Position numbers and translations under genes: made by a program. Of a stretch of DNA of 64,000 nucleotides, positions 55,760-64,000 are shown piece by piece (position 1 is the stretch's first letter; each line of letters starts with the position of its first letter). Location of the stretch: contig JBFWQM010000001.1 in the NCBI GenBank assembly GCA_050249455.1, positions 24,812 through 88,811 of the forward strand, read 5' to 3'. Source of the stretch: JBFWQM01 sp050249455. GTDB lineage: Bacteria > Pseudomonadota > Alphaproteobacteria > MPNO01 > VGEU01. The notes under the pieces were generated by a model. That model was not told the origin of the DNA. It saw only the letters and a list, made by a program, of their open reading frames with translations, and searched no databases.

Positions 55760-56291
55760 ACAGCGCCGCCGGACCGGGTCCGTTCACCGCGCAGAGCCGC
55801 TGCACCACCGCCGGCCGCTCCGTCACCCCGTGCTCGTAGGCGACCACAGTCAGGCGGCCCCGCACGGCGTCCAGCAGCTCGCCGGGGCGCAGCAGGAAGT
55901 CGGGGTTGCGCGGGCGGCCGAACCGCTCGTTGCCGGCGGCGAAGGTCTCGTAGATCAGGACCCCGCCGGGGGCGAGCGCGTCCAGGATCGCCGGGAACAG
56001 CGGCCGGTGCAGGTAGTTCGCCACCACCACGCCGGCGAACTGCCGGCCGGCCAGCGGCCACGTCCCGCCCTCCAGGTCGGCGGCGGTCGACTCCACCCCC
56101 GGCACGGTCCGCAATGCGGCGATCGCATCCGAATCACGGTCGACCGCGGTCACCGGGTGGCCTCGGCCGGCCAGAAGCCGGGCATGCCGGCCGCCGCCGC
56201 AGGCGAGGTCGAGGCACGCCCCGCCCGGCGCGATCAGCGCCGCGAAGCGGACGACCCAGGCCGAGGGCGGTCCGTCATGCACCCGCGTCAC
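55758..56291 (-). CDS. TehB-like SAM-dependent methyltransferase
   Basis: A 177-residue class I methyltransferase fold. CLDLACGGGRHARLLAGRGHPVTAVDRD is the SAM motif, and GGVLIYETFAAGNERFGRPRNPDFLLRPGEL is typical of the TehB-like group, whose members are linked to tellurite or thiol-metabolite methylation. Substrate unknown. The GTG at 56291 is chosen (next GTG 56282 also possible); a longer frame begins with TTG at 56357, inside the divergent DUF1178 upstream region, and lacks support. Its stop lies in a repeat arm. Confidence 0.82.
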   Translation of the reverse strand: MTRVHDGPPSAWVVRFAALIAPGGACLDLACGGGRHARLLAGRGHPVTAVDRDSDAIAALRTVPGVESTAADLEGGTWPLAGRQFAGVVVANYLHRPLFPAILDALAPGGVLIYETFAAGNERFGRPRNPDFLLRPGELLDAVRGRLTVVAYEHGVTERPAVVQRLCAVNGPGPAAL

Positions 56292-56377
56292 CCCTGGCGA
56301 CACTCTTGCAAAACAGTGACATCGGCCCAAGATAAGGACATCGTTTCGCCCGGCCAATGGTGCGTGGTGCCTCCCGG

Positions 56378-56821
56378 ATGATCCTCTACGATTTGCAGTG
56401 CAGCAAAGGTCACGTCTTCGAGGCGTGGTTCAAGGACAGCGACACCTACGAGGCGCAAGCCGCCCGCAAGGCGGTGGTCTGCCCGGCATGCGGCGGCAAG
56501 AAGGTGTCGAAGGCGCCGATGGCCCCGCGGGTCGCGAAGTCGCGCGAGGCCGCCCCGGCTGCCGCGCCCAAGCCCCCCGCCGCGCCGCCCAACCCCGAAG
56601 CCGTCAAGTACATGCAGATGCTGGGCGAGCTGCGCCAGAAGATCGAGGAGAACTGCGACTACGTCGGCCCCCAGTTCCCCGAGGAGGCGCGCAAGATCCA
56701 CTACGGCGAGGCCGAGGCGCGCAACATCTACGGCGAGGCCACCCCCGAGGAGGCCGAGACCCTGGCCGAGGAAGGAATCGAGTTCGGCAAAGTCCCCTGG
56801 GTTCCCCGCGGCGACGCGTAG
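56378..56821 (+). CDS. DUF1178 zinc-ribbon protein
   Basis: A 147-residue protein of the DUF1178 family, common in alphaproteobacteria and of unknown function. It has a zinc-ribbon-like N-terminus with Cys in YDLQCSKGHVFEAWF and VCPACGG, an Ala/Pro linker (about 58-80) and a helical C-terminus with PEEARKIHYGEAEARNIYGEAT. I chose ATG 56378, which gives the typical start MILYDLQC; an in-frame ATG at 56357 adds seven unlikely residues. Confidence 0.88.
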   Translation: MILYDLQCSKGHVFEAWFKDSDTYEAQAARKAVVCPACGGKKVSKAPMAPRVAKSREAAPAAAPKPPAAPPNPEAVKYMQMLGELRQKIEENCDYVGPQFPEEARKIHYGEAEARNIYGEATPEEAETLAEEGIEFGKVPWVPRGDA

Positions 56822-56850
56822 GGTAATCGCTTCAGTTTGCTGTTTTTTTA

Positions 56851-56936
56851 GTCGTTCTCCGGCTTGACCGGAGAACCCACCTTTCCGCGTGCCGATCCGT
56901 CCCCGCATGGGTCCTCCGGTCAAGCCGGAGGACGAC
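56851..56936. repeat. R4-family inverted repeat (CCGGCTTGACCGG)
   Basis: Arms 56851-56879 (GTCGTTCTCCGGCTTGACCG...) and 56908-56936 (...CGGTCAAGCCGGAGGACGAC) are near-complementary. Each arm carries the short palindrome CCGGCTTGACCGG. It sits between the convergent DUF1178 and ubiG genes and could terminate both. Confidence 0.8.
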
Positions 56937-56970
56937 AACCAAAAAAAGGCGGCGTCGCCGGCCGGCGGGC

Positions 56971-57720
56971 CTACCCCGCCTTGGTCGCGAAGGCGAGGTA
57001 GTTGACCGAGAGGTCGCCGCCGAGCCGCCATTCGTCGGTCAGGAGGTCGTAGCGCATCCCGGCCAGTTCGCCGAGCGCCAGGCCGTGGGACCGGAAGTGC
57101 CGGGCGAGCTCGGACGGGCGGACGAACTTGCGCCACTGGTGGGTGCCGCGCGGCAGCCAGTGCAGCACGTACTCGGCCCCGACGATGGCGAAGGCGAACG
57201 CCTTGGGCGTGCGGTTCAGGGTGGCGACCGCCATGGCCCCGCCCGGACGCACCACCGCGGCGCAGGCGCCAAGGAAGGCGTCGAGGTCGGCGACGTGCTC
57301 CACCACCTCCAGCGCCACCACCGCGTCGAACCGCGCGCCGGCCGCGGCCAGATCCTCCGCCGCGGCGTGGCGGTAGTCGATGTCGAGGCCGACCGCCGCC
57401 GCATGGCTGCGGGCGACGGCGACGTTGCGCTCCGCCGCGTCGATGCCGGTCACCCGCGCGCCCATCCGCGCCAGCGGCTCCGACACCAGCCCGCCGCCGC
57501 AGCCCACGTCGAGGACGGACAGTCCGTCCAGCGGTCGCAGCGCGTCGACAGGCCGCCCGAAGTGGGCGCACAGCCGGTCGCGCAGGAAGGCCAGCCGCGG
57601 CGGGTTGAACTTGTGCAGCGGTCGGAACTTGCCGTCGGGGTCCCACCACGCCTCCGCCATCGCCGCGAAGCGGGCGATCTCGGCGTCGTCGACGCTGGCG
57701 CGGGACGGGGTCGGGTCCAT
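56971..57720 (-). CDS. ubiG: Ubiquinone biosynthesis O-methyltransferase UbiG
   Basis: A 249-residue methyltransferase performing both O-methylations in ubiquinone synthesis. FAAMAEAWWDPDGKFRPLHKFNPPRLAF is diagnostic for UbiG/Coq3. The SAM motif VLDVGCGGGLVSEPLARMGARVTGID and LNRTPKAFAFAIVGAEYVLHWLPRGTHQWRKFV follow. ATG 57720 removes a 37-residue upstream extension that lies in the promoter region. Divergent from lysC, as in many alphaproteobacteria. Confidence 0.96.
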   Translation of the reverse strand: MDPTPSRASVDDAEIARFAAMAEAWWDPDGKFRPLHKFNPPRLAFLRDRLCAHFGRPVDALRPLDGLSVLDVGCGGGLVSEPLARMGARVTGIDAAERNVAVARSHAAAVGLDIDYRHAAAEDLAAAGARFDAVVALEVVEHVADLDAFLGACAAVVRPGGAMAVATLNRTPKAFAFAIVGAEYVLHWLPRGTHQWRKFVRPSELARHFRSHGLALGELAGMRYDLLTDEWRLGGDLSVNYLAFATKAG

Positions 57721-57774
57721 CAAAGCGGTCTCTGGCCTGGGGTGGCGCGGACTTGCCTGCGCCGTCGCCGAAAG

Positions 57775-57803
57775 AGTATGTATGCCGCCGATTGCCGCGG
57801 CAA
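57775..57803 (-). promoter_or_regulatory. Possible ubiG promoter
   Basis: Minus strand TTGCCG (57803-57798), 17 nt, CATACT (57780-57775); predicted start about 48 nt before the ATG. The same interval must also hold the lysC promoter, for which I see no convincing match. Confidence 0.4.
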
Positions 57804-57881
57804 CCCAGCCCCGTCCCGACCGGCGTTCCACAACGACGTTCCCGGCCGCTTGGTGCCGTCCGCCCTTCAGGGAATCCGCGC

Positions 57882-59102
57882 ATGGCGCGTATCGTCGTCA
57901 AGTTCGGCGGCACCTCGGTCGCCGATGTCGAGCGCATCAAGTCGGTCGCGCGCCGCATCAAGCGGGTGATCGACGACGGCAACGAGGTCGCGGTCGTCGT
58001 CTCGGCAATGTCCGGCGCGACCAACCAGCTGGTCGCCTGGACCCGTGAGATCGCGCCGCTGCACGATGCGCGCGAATACGACGTCGTCGTCGCCTCCGGC
58101 GAGCAGGTGACGGCGGGCCTCGTCGCGCTCGCGCTGCAGGAGATCGGCGTCAACGCGCGGTCCTGGCTCGGCTGGCAGATCCCGATCCGCACCGACGGCG
58201 CCCACGGCAAGGCCCGCATCGAGGAGATCAAGGCGGAAGAGCTGGTGCGCCGGCTGAAGGACGGCCAGGTGCCGGTGTGCGCCGGCTTCCAGGGCATCGG
58301 CCCGGACGAGCGCATCACCACCCTGGGCCGCGGCGGGTCCGACACCTCGGCGGTGGCGCTGGCCGCCGCGCTGCACGCCGACCGCTGCGACATCTACACC
58401 GACGTCGACGGCGTCTACACGACCGACCCGCGCATCGTTGCCAAGGCCCGCAAGCTGTCTAAGATCACCTACGAGGAGATGCTGGAGCTCGCCTCGGTGG
58501 GGGCGAAGGTGCTGCAGACGCGCTCGGTCGAAATCGCCATGAACCACGGCGTGCGCGTCCAGGTGCTGTCGAGTTTCACCGACGAGCCGGGCACGCTCGT
58601 CGTCGACGAGGGGGAAATCGTGGAGCAAGAGGTCGTCTCCGGCATCGCCTACAGCCGCGACGAGGCGAAGATCACGCTGGTCAAGGTCGCCGACCGGCCG
58701 GGCGTGGCGGCGGCGATCTTCGGGCCGCTGGCCGATGCGAACATCAACGTCGACATGATCGTCCAGAACGTGTCGGAGGACGGCAAGGCGACCGACCTGA
58801 CCTTCACCGTCTCCAAGGGCGACTACGAGCGCGCGGTGAAGGTGATCGAATCGCGCCGCGGCGAGATCGGCTTCGCCAAGATCCTGGGCGACACCAACGT
58901 CGCCAAGATCTCGGTGATCGGCGTCGGGATGCGCAGCCATGCCGGCATCGCGCTGCGCATGTTCACGGCGCTGGCGGAGAAGAACATCAACATCCAGGTC
59001 ATCTCGACCTCGGAGATCAAGGTCAGCGTCCTGGTCGCCGAGGAATACACGGAGCTTGCGATCCGCGCCCTGCACACCGCGTATGGTCTCGACGCGGCCT
59101 GA
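57882..59102 (+). CDS. lysC: Aspartate kinase
   Basis: A 406-residue monofunctional aspartokinase starting the lysine, threonine and methionine branch. VKFGGTSVADVERIK and GRGGSDTSAVALAAAL are catalytic-domain motifs; YTDVDGVYTTDPR follows. Two C-terminal ACT domains (about 265-335 and 345-406: RDEAKITLVKVADRPGVAAAIF and ISVIGVGMRSHAGIALRMF) provide feedback control by lysine and/or threonine. ATG 57882 gives the expected start. Confidence 0.97.
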   Translation: MARIVVKFGGTSVADVERIKSVARRIKRVIDDGNEVAVVVSAMSGATNQLVAWTREIAPLHDAREYDVVVASGEQVTAGLVALALQEIGVNARSWLGWQIPIRTDGAHGKARIEEIKAEELVRRLKDGQVPVCAGFQGIGPDERITTLGRGGSDTSAVALAAALHADRCDIYTDVDGVYTTDPRIVAKARKLSKITYEEMLELASVGAKVLQTRSVEIAMNHGVRVQVLSSFTDEPGTLVVDEGEIVEQEVVSGIAYSRDEAKITLVKVADRPGVAAAIFGPLADANINVDMIVQNVSEDGKATDLTFTVSKGDYERAVKVIESRRGEIGFAKILGDTNVAKISVIGVGMRSHAGIALRMFTALAEKNINIQVISTSEIKVSVLVAEEYTELAIRALHTAYGLDAA

Positions 59103-59119
59103 CGCCTGGGAGGACGGCA

Positions 59120-60151
59120 ATGGACCGGACGGCAGCACGCCGTCAGCTTGACGCGCTGTGGCAGCGAGGGCGGGCCTTCCTGGGCGCCGACATCGCCGTC
59201 ATGGGCGGGGCGATGACCTGGGTCTCGGAGCGCCGGCTGGTCTCGGCGCTGTCGAACGCCGGCGGCTTCGGCGTGCTGGCGTGCGGCGCGATGAGCCCGG
59301 ACCTGCTGGCCGCCGAGATCGAGGGGACCTACGCACTGACCGGGCAGCCGTTCGGCGTCAACCTGATCATCATGCACCCCGACCTCGACCGGCTGATCGA
59401 CGTCTGCACCGAGCGCAAGGTCGGCCACGTCGTGCTGGCCGGCGGCATGCCGGCGCAGCGCACCATCGCGCGGGTCAAGGAAGGCGGCGCCAAGGTGATC
59501 TGCTTCGCGCCCGCGCTCGGCATCGCCAAGCGCCTGGTGCGCCTGGGCGCCGACGCGATCGTGGTCGAGGGGTCGGAGGCCGGCGGCCACATCGGCCCGG
59601 TCGCGACCAGCGTGCTGGCGCAGGAGGTGCTGCCGCATCTGGCGGATGTGCCGGTGTTCGTCGCCGGCGGCATCGGGCGCGGCGACGCCATCCTCGGCTA
59701 CCTGGAGATGGGCGCCGCCGGCTGCCAGCTCGGCACCCGCTTCGTCTGCGCCCATGAATCGATCGCCCACGCCAGGTTCAAGCAGGCGTTCGTGCGCGCC
59801 GCCGCGCGCGACGCGATGCCGTCGGTCCAGCTCGACCCGCAATTCCCGGTCATCCCGGTACGCGCGATCCAGAACAAGGGGACGGAGCTGTTCGCCGCCA
59901 CCCAGCGCGAGGTCATCGACAAGGTGCGCCGCGGCGAGACCGACCAGGCGGCGGCGCAGCTTTCCATCGAGCATTTCTGGGCCGGCGCGCTGCGCCGCGC
60001 CGTGATCGACGGCGACGTGGAGTACGGCTCGCTGATGGCCGGCCAGAGCGTCGGCATGGTGACCCGCGAGCAGTCGATCGCCGACATCCTCAAAGAGCTG
60101 GTCGACCAGGCGCTCGACGCAATCGTCGCACGAAGCGCCGGCCGGAGCTGA
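59120..60151 (+). CDS. Nitronate monooxygenase / 2-nitropropane dioxygenase family
   Basis: A 343-residue FMN TIM-barrel protein. MGGAMTWVSERRLVSALSNAGGFGVLACGAM, VEGSEAGGHIG with the catalytic His, VFVAGGIGRGDAILGYLEMGAAGCQLGTRF are typical of the NMO/FabK-like family, which oxidises propionate 3-nitronate or serves as enoyl-ACP reductase. The two cannot be separated by eye. It begins 17 bp after lysC and 7 bp before ptsP, so it is in the lysC-ptsP operon. Confidence 0.9.
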   Translation: MDRTAARRQLDALWQRGRAFLGADIAVMGGAMTWVSERRLVSALSNAGGFGVLACGAMSPDLLAAEIEGTYALTGQPFGVNLIIMHPDLDRLIDVCTERKVGHVVLAGGMPAQRTIARVKEGGAKVICFAPALGIAKRLVRLGADAIVVEGSEAGGHIGPVATSVLAQEVLPHLADVPVFVAGGIGRGDAILGYLEMGAAGCQLGTRFVCAHESIAHARFKQAFVRAAARDAMPSVQLDPQFPVIPVRAIQNKGTELFAATQREVIDKVRRGETDQAAAQLSIEHFWAGALRRAVIDGDVEYGSLMAGQSVGMVTREQSIADILKELVDQALDAIVARSAGRS

Positions 60152-60158
60152 AGGCGCC

Positions 60159-62432
60159 ATGACCACGACCAACGTGAGCGGCGCCAGAAGGGTCCTCCGC
60201 CGCTTGCGGGGGATCATGGCCGCGCCGGCGCCGGCGCAGCAGCGCCTCGACGAGCTGGTGCGCGTGATCGCCGCCGAGATGGTGGCGGAGGTGTGCTCGA
60301 TCTACGTCATGCGCGCCGGCGAGGTGCTGGAGCTGTTCGCCACCCAGGGCCTCAACCCCAAGGCCGTGCACCTGACCCGGCTGCGGGTCGGCGAAGGCCT
60401 GGTCGGCACGGTGGCGCAGAACGCCGCGCCGCTCAGCCTGCCGGACGCGCAGGCGCACCCCAAGTTCGCCTACCGGCCGGAGACGGGCGAGGAGGTCTAT
60501 CACTCCCTCCTCGGCGTGCCAGTGCTGCGCGGCGGCCGCGTGCGCGGCGTCCTGGTCATCCAGAACAGGACTCGGCGCCACTACACCGAGGAAGAGATCG
60601 AGACGCTGGAGGTGATCGGCGTCATCCTCGCCGAGCTGATCCACGGCGGCGACCTGATCAGCCGGTCCGAGCAGGTGCCGGCGCAGGGCAACGCCATCCT
60701 GCCGCTGCGCATGACCGGCATCGCCATCAACGCCGGCCTGGCGATGGGCGAGGCGGTGCTGCATCTGCCGCGCATCTCGATCCGCCAGATGTTCGCCGAC
60801 GATCCGGCGGCCGAGCACGACCGGCTGGCGCACGCCGTGGCGCGCATGCATCGCGCGCTCGACGACATGTTCTCGTCCTCCGCGCTGGCCGAGCGCGGCG
60901 AGCACCGCGAGGTGCTGGAGGCCTACCGCACCTTCGCCGAGGACAAGGGCTGGCTGCGCCGGATCGGCGAGGCGATCGACAGCGGCCTGACCGCGGAGGC
61001 GGCGGTGCAGAAGGTGCTGGACGACACCCGCGCCCGCATGGGCTCGGTGTCGGACCCCTATCTGCGCGAACGGCTGTCGGACTGGGAGGACCTCGGCAAC
61101 CGGCTGTTCCAGCATCTGTCGGGCGAACATTCCACCGCGGCTTCGGAGGAGCTACCCAACGACGTCGTGCTGCTGGCGCGCAGCCTCGGCCCGGCCGAGC
61201 TGCTCGACTACGACCCGCGGCGGCTGCGCGCGGTGGTGCTGGAGGAAGGCACCACCACCTCGCACGTCGCGATCGTCGCGCGCGCGCTCGACGTGCCGGT
61301 GGTGGGCCAGGTGCACGACCTGCTCAACCGCATCGACGCGCTCGACCCGGTGGTGGTGGACGGCACCAACGCGCAGATCTTCGTGCGCGCGGGCGAGGAC
61401 ATCCTGGAGACGGTGGCGGAGAATATGCGCCTGCGCGACCAGCGCCGCGCCGCCTACCGCGCCATGAGCACCCTGCCGGCGGTGACCCGCGACGGCGTGC
61501 CGGTGTCGCTCAACCTCAACGCCGGCCTCCTGATGGACATGCAGAACCTGGAGGTGTTCGCCGCCGACGGGGTCGGGCTGTTCCGCACCGAGGTGCCGTT
61601 CATGATGCGCGCCGAGCTGCCCGACGTGCCGGGCCAGATCGCGCTCTACGCCAACGTGCTCGATCAGGCGCGCGGCCGGCCGGTCAAGTTCCGAACGCTC
61701 GACGTCGGCGGCGACAAGCGGCTGCCCTACATGCGCGAGAACGTGGAGGAGAACCCGGCCATGGGCTGGCGCGCGGTGCGCATGGGCCTCGACCGGCCCA
61801 GCATGCTGCGCCAGCAGCTGCGCGCCCTGATCCGCGCCGCCGCCGGCCGCGAGCTCGAAGTCATGTTCCCGATGATCGCCGAGGTGGCGGAATTCACCGC
61901 CGCGCGCGCCCTGATGGAGCGCGAGCTGGAGCGGGAGGAGCGGCTGGGCCACCTGCTGCCGGCCAAAGTGCGGGTCGGCGCGATGCTGGAGGTGCCCGGC
62001 CTGATGTGGCAGCTCGGCGCGCTGCTGCCCAAGGTCGATTTCCTGTCGGTCGGATCGAATGACCTGTTCCAGTTCCTGTTCGCGTCCGATCGCGGCAATC
62101 CCCTGGTCGCCGGCCGCTACGACCCGCTGAGCCCGGGCCTGCTCTCCCTGCTGCGCACCCTGGTCGCCCAGTGCGCCCAGGCCCGGGTGCCGCTGTCGCT
62201 GTGCGGCGAGATGGCCGGCCGGCCGCTGGAGGCGATGGCCCTGATCGGGCTCGGCATCCGCAACCTGTCGATGCCGCCGGCCATGATGGGCCCGGTGAAG
62301 GCGATGGTCCGCAGCCTGGAGGCGGCACCGCTGCGCGGCTACCTCGAAACCCTGATCGACGGGGCCGACCATTCGTTGCGCGAAAAGCTGCGTTCATTCT
62401 CGCGCGACCACGGGGTGGTGGTCGAAAGCTGA
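60159..62432 (+). CDS. ptsP: PtsP: GAF-domain phosphoenolpyruvate-protein phosphotransferase (EI-Ntr)
   Basis: A 757-residue enzyme I of the nitrogen phosphotransferase system, which passes phosphate from PEP to NPr and then to EIIA-Ntr to regulate nitrogen and potassium metabolism. It has an N-terminal GAF domain (about 20-170) that senses glutamine in some species, an HPr-binding helical region, the phospho-His swivelling domain with H369 (EEGTTTSHVAIVARA) and a PEP-binding TIM barrel with RTEVPFMMR, DVGGDKRLPY and GSNDLFQF. Position after lysC is typical of alphaproteobacteria. Confidence 0.97.
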   Translation: MTTTNVSGARRVLRRLRGIMAAPAPAQQRLDELVRVIAAEMVAEVCSIYVMRAGEVLELFATQGLNPKAVHLTRLRVGEGLVGTVAQNAAPLSLPDAQAHPKFAYRPETGEEVYHSLLGVPVLRGGRVRGVLVIQNRTRRHYTEEEIETLEVIGVILAELIHGGDLISRSEQVPAQGNAILPLRMTGIAINAGLAMGEAVLHLPRISIRQMFADDPAAEHDRLAHAVARMHRALDDMFSSSALAERGEHREVLEAYRTFAEDKGWLRRIGEAIDSGLTAEAAVQKVLDDTRARMGSVSDPYLRERLSDWEDLGNRLFQHLSGEHSTAASEELPNDVVLLARSLGPAELLDYDPRRLRAVVLEEGTTTSHVAIVARALDVPVVGQVHDLLNRIDALDPVVVDGTNAQIFVRAGEDILETVAENMRLRDQRRAAYRAMSTLPAVTRDGVPVSLNLNAGLLMDMQNLEVFAADGVGLFRTEVPFMMRAELPDVPGQIALYANVLDQARGRPVKFRTLDVGGDKRLPYMRENVEENPAMGWRAVRMGLDRPSMLRQQLRALIRAAAGRELEVMFPMIAEVAEFTAARALMERELEREERLGHLLPAKVRVGAMLEVPGLMWQLGALLPKVDFLSVGSNDLFQFLFASDRGNPLVAGRYDPLSPGLLSLLRTLVAQCAQARVPLSLCGEMAGRPLEAMALIGLGIRNLSMPPAMMGPVKAMVRSLEAAPLRGYLETLIDGADHSLREKLRSFSRDHGVVVES

Positions 62433-62460
62433 GATTTAGCGCTTTCGAATCATTGGGTCG

Positions 62461-62488
62461 TTGAACGACGCGGCCCTTTCTTGATAGT
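62461..62488 (+). promoter_or_regulatory. Possible promoter of RodZ-like gene
   Basis: TTGAAC (62461-62466), 16 nt, GATAGT (62483-62488). Predicted start about 62495, roughly 108 nt before ATG 62603. An ATG sits exactly at 62495, but codons between there and 62603 (CGA, AGA, AGT, CTT) are rare in this genome, so I take the interval as leader. Confidence 0.4.
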
Positions 62489-62602
62489 AATTCCATGGCG
62501 GTCCGATTGGGGCGGATCGCGGCGTCGCCGGCACGGCATCCCCTTTTCCGGCCGACCGTGTGCGGACGCGATCGACCAAGTCGGACGTCGCATAGAACCG
62601 CG

Positions 62603-63820
62603 ATGGCGGGTGGCGTGATCAACCGTAAGCCAGCCAAGAACTCGGACAAGATCGAAGGCCAGATGGACGCGCGCGAGCTGGGTGCCATGCTGCGCGAGGT
62701 CCGCATGTCGCAGCAGCGCGACCTGCACGACCTGGCCGGCGAGCTGCGCATCCGCCACGTCTACCTGCAGGCGATCGAGGACGGCCGGCTGAACGACCTG
62801 CCCGGCGCCGCCTACGCGGTCGGCTTCCTGCGCAACTACGCGGAGTATCTCGGCCTCAACGCGGAGGACGTGCTCGGCCGCTACCGCCAGACGGACACCA
62901 ACCTCAGCCGGCACCAGGCGCTGATCATGCCGGCGCCGACCGAGGAAGGGCGGCTGCCGACCGGCTCGATCCTACTGGTCGCCGCGATCATCGCGCTGTC
63001 GGCCTATGGCGGCTGGTACTACGTCTCCTCGCAAGGCCGCGACCCGGTGGAAGTGATCGCGGAGGTGCCGGCGCGGCTCGCCGCGCTGATCGGCCTCGGC
63101 AATGCCGCCGACGGCATGTCGGGGACCGAGGCCGGCGCGCGCTCGATCTCCACGCGCATCGAGACCGCCGCCAGCGAAGGGTTCGGCTCGCGGGAAGAGG
63201 AAACGCCGCCGCCGCCGCCGCCCGGCTCCCCGCCCGCCGCGCCGCCGCCGTCTGCCGCGCTGACTCCGCTGCCGGCGCCGATGCAGGCGCCCCCCGCGCC
63301 GCCGCCGCCGGCCGTCGCCGCGCCGGCGCCGCCGCACGCGCCGTCCGGCGTCCCCGCCGCGCCGCCCGCGGACCGCGGCGGCCTGGCCGCGCTGCAGCCC
63401 TTGCCGTCGGCATCGACGCCGCCCGCGTCGCGCGGCGAAAGCCTCGTGCGCGAGACCACGCCGCCGCCGATGCTGCCGCCGCCGCGCGCCGCCTCGCCGG
63501 GCGAGGCCGCCGCCGCCCCGGCGCTGCGTCCAGCCGATCCGCCGCCCGGCCAGGCCGCGTCGCGCGTCACCTTGCGCGCCGTCGCCGACAGCTGGGTGGA
63601 GCTGCGCTCGCGCGAAGGCGGCATCATCCTGTCGCGGGTCATCCCCGGCGGGGAAACCTACCGGGTGCCGCTCTCCTCCGGCATCGTGATGACCACCGGC
63701 AACGCCGGCGGGCTGGAGATCGTGGTGGACGGCCAGCCATTGCCGCCGCTCGGGCCGCAGGGCGCCGTCATGCGCGGCGTCGCGCTCGACGCCGACCGCC
63801 TGCTCGGCAGCACCCGCTAA
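62603..63820 (+). CDS. RodZ-like helix-turn-helix membrane protein (HTH_25/DUF4115)
   Basis: A 405-residue protein with an N-terminal helix-turn-helix (about 20-95: LGAMLREVRMSQQRDLHDLAGELRIRHVYLQAIEDGRLNDLPG), one membrane helix (about 128-148), a long Pro/Ala-rich linker (about 165-300) and a C-terminal DUF4115 domain with VTLRAVADSWVELRSREGG and PLSSGIVMTTGNAGGLEIVVDG. The layout is that of RodZ, which ties MreB to the membrane and helps rod shape, though distant relatives serve as regulators. I place the start at ATG 62603; ATG 62663 is an alternative. Confidence 0.85.
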   Translation: MAGGVINRKPAKNSDKIEGQMDARELGAMLREVRMSQQRDLHDLAGELRIRHVYLQAIEDGRLNDLPGAAYAVGFLRNYAEYLGLNAEDVLGRYRQTDTNLSRHQALIMPAPTEEGRLPTGSILLVAAIIALSAYGGWYYVSSQGRDPVEVIAEVPARLAALIGLGNAADGMSGTEAGARSISTRIETAASEGFGSREEETPPPPPPGSPPAAPPPSAALTPLPAPMQAPPAPPPPAVAAPAPPHAPSGVPAAPPADRGGLAALQPLPSASTPPASRGESLVRETTPPPMLPPPRAASPGEAAAAPALRPADPPPGQAASRVTLRAVADSWVELRSREGGIILSRVIPGGETYRVPLSSGIVMTTGNAGGLEIVVDGQPLPPLGPQGAVMRGVALDADRLLGSTR

Positions 63821-64000
63821 CGTCTCCCGGCCCCTTCGTCGTTGGCTTTGTGCGGTTTGCGTGCAATTTTGGCGCGGCCGGATTAGACCCAATATTCCGA
63901 CGGTCGGGCGCGCGGCCCCACCCCCCCCCCACCCACCCCCCGCCAGGGGGAGGGGGTCGTTGCCCCCCCCCGCGAGGGCGGGGGGTGGGGGGGGGGGGGG
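63821..64000. other. 3' intergenic region ending in G/C tract
   Basis: No gene is visible. From 63917 the sequence is a chain of C and G runs (CCCCACCCC..., GCCAGGGGGAGGGGG, GCGAGGGCGGGG) up to the window edge. It resembles the R1-family inverted repeat at 48748-48832 with degraded or mis-assembled homopolymers, so the last bases should not be trusted. Confidence 0.55.

Noticed and set aside
62495..62602. Leaderless ATG start for the RodZ-like protein at 62495
   Set aside because: The promoter geometry fits, but codons from 62495 to 62602 are rare for this genome and the extension has no similarity to RodZ N-termini.

Overview
The window is very GC-rich (about 70% by eye), densely coded chromosomal DNA from an alphaproteobacterium, most likely a Rhodospirillales-type lineage. 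The evidence is the gene content and order: bolA divergent from dnaJ-like/cobS/cobT, the aroK-aroB-CorC block divergent from xerD-accA, ubiG divergent from lysC with ptsP downstream, DUF1178 and RHH_4-type small proteins, and the ubiquinone pathway. I saw no rRNA or tRNA gene, CRISPR array, transposase, integron or phage module. Most of the window is core genome.

Layout. 1-73: 3' end of a TrkH-type K+ transporter. 80-1464: class IV aminotransferase and SufE. 1652-4600: a TAXI-type TRAP transporter (receptor plus fused permease). 4736-8091: pyrD, a degenerate EAL protein and a HAD phosphatase. 8158-14046: a 1962-residue membrane-anchored coiled-coil protein built of 29-residue repeats, the most striking gene here. 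14194-19890: an MFS pump, rpmB, then cobT-cobS-dnaJ-like opposite bolA. 20033-22843: an RHH protein, DUF2889, a BNR propeller with a MoaD/ThiS-like protein, and a divergent MarR regulator. 22890-29614: VOC protein, Rieske oxygenase, DctPQM TRAP transporter, cupin and an orphan binding protein, probably uptake and breakdown of an aromatic or organic acid. 29641-32634: CorC-like protein, aroB, aroK. 32839-41396: a small membrane protein, an exported helical protein, xerD, accA and three tandem GT-C-like membrane proteins. 41407-47078: secA, a parvulin, argJ and mutT. 47278-50154: an HpaB-type flavin monooxygenase and an MFS carrier. 50159-56821: an NDUFAF5-like methyltransferase, a four-rhodanese protein, comF, grxC, a Nit2-type amidase, an atypical SDR, a second methyltransferase and DUF1178. 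56971-63820: ubiG, lysC, a nitronate monooxygenase-like protein, ptsP and a RodZ-like protein.

Several promoters fit a TTGACN / 16-18 nt / TATAAT-like pattern. In two of them (marR at 22379 and the dnaJ-like gene at 19455) the predicted transcription start falls on the GTG start codon, suggesting leaderless mRNAs. At least five families of palindromic intergenic repeats occur. Two G/C homopolymer regions (about 14086-14168 and 63917-64000) look like damaged copies of one family or assembly errors.

No stretch over 300 bases lacks a gene. The best candidates for something under-described are the giant repeat protein (possibly a GPR/RgsE/TipN-like polar scaffold), the MoaD/ThiS-BNR pair with its MarR switch, the triplicated GT-C genes and the four-rhodanese protein. 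Everything here is read by eye, without database searches.
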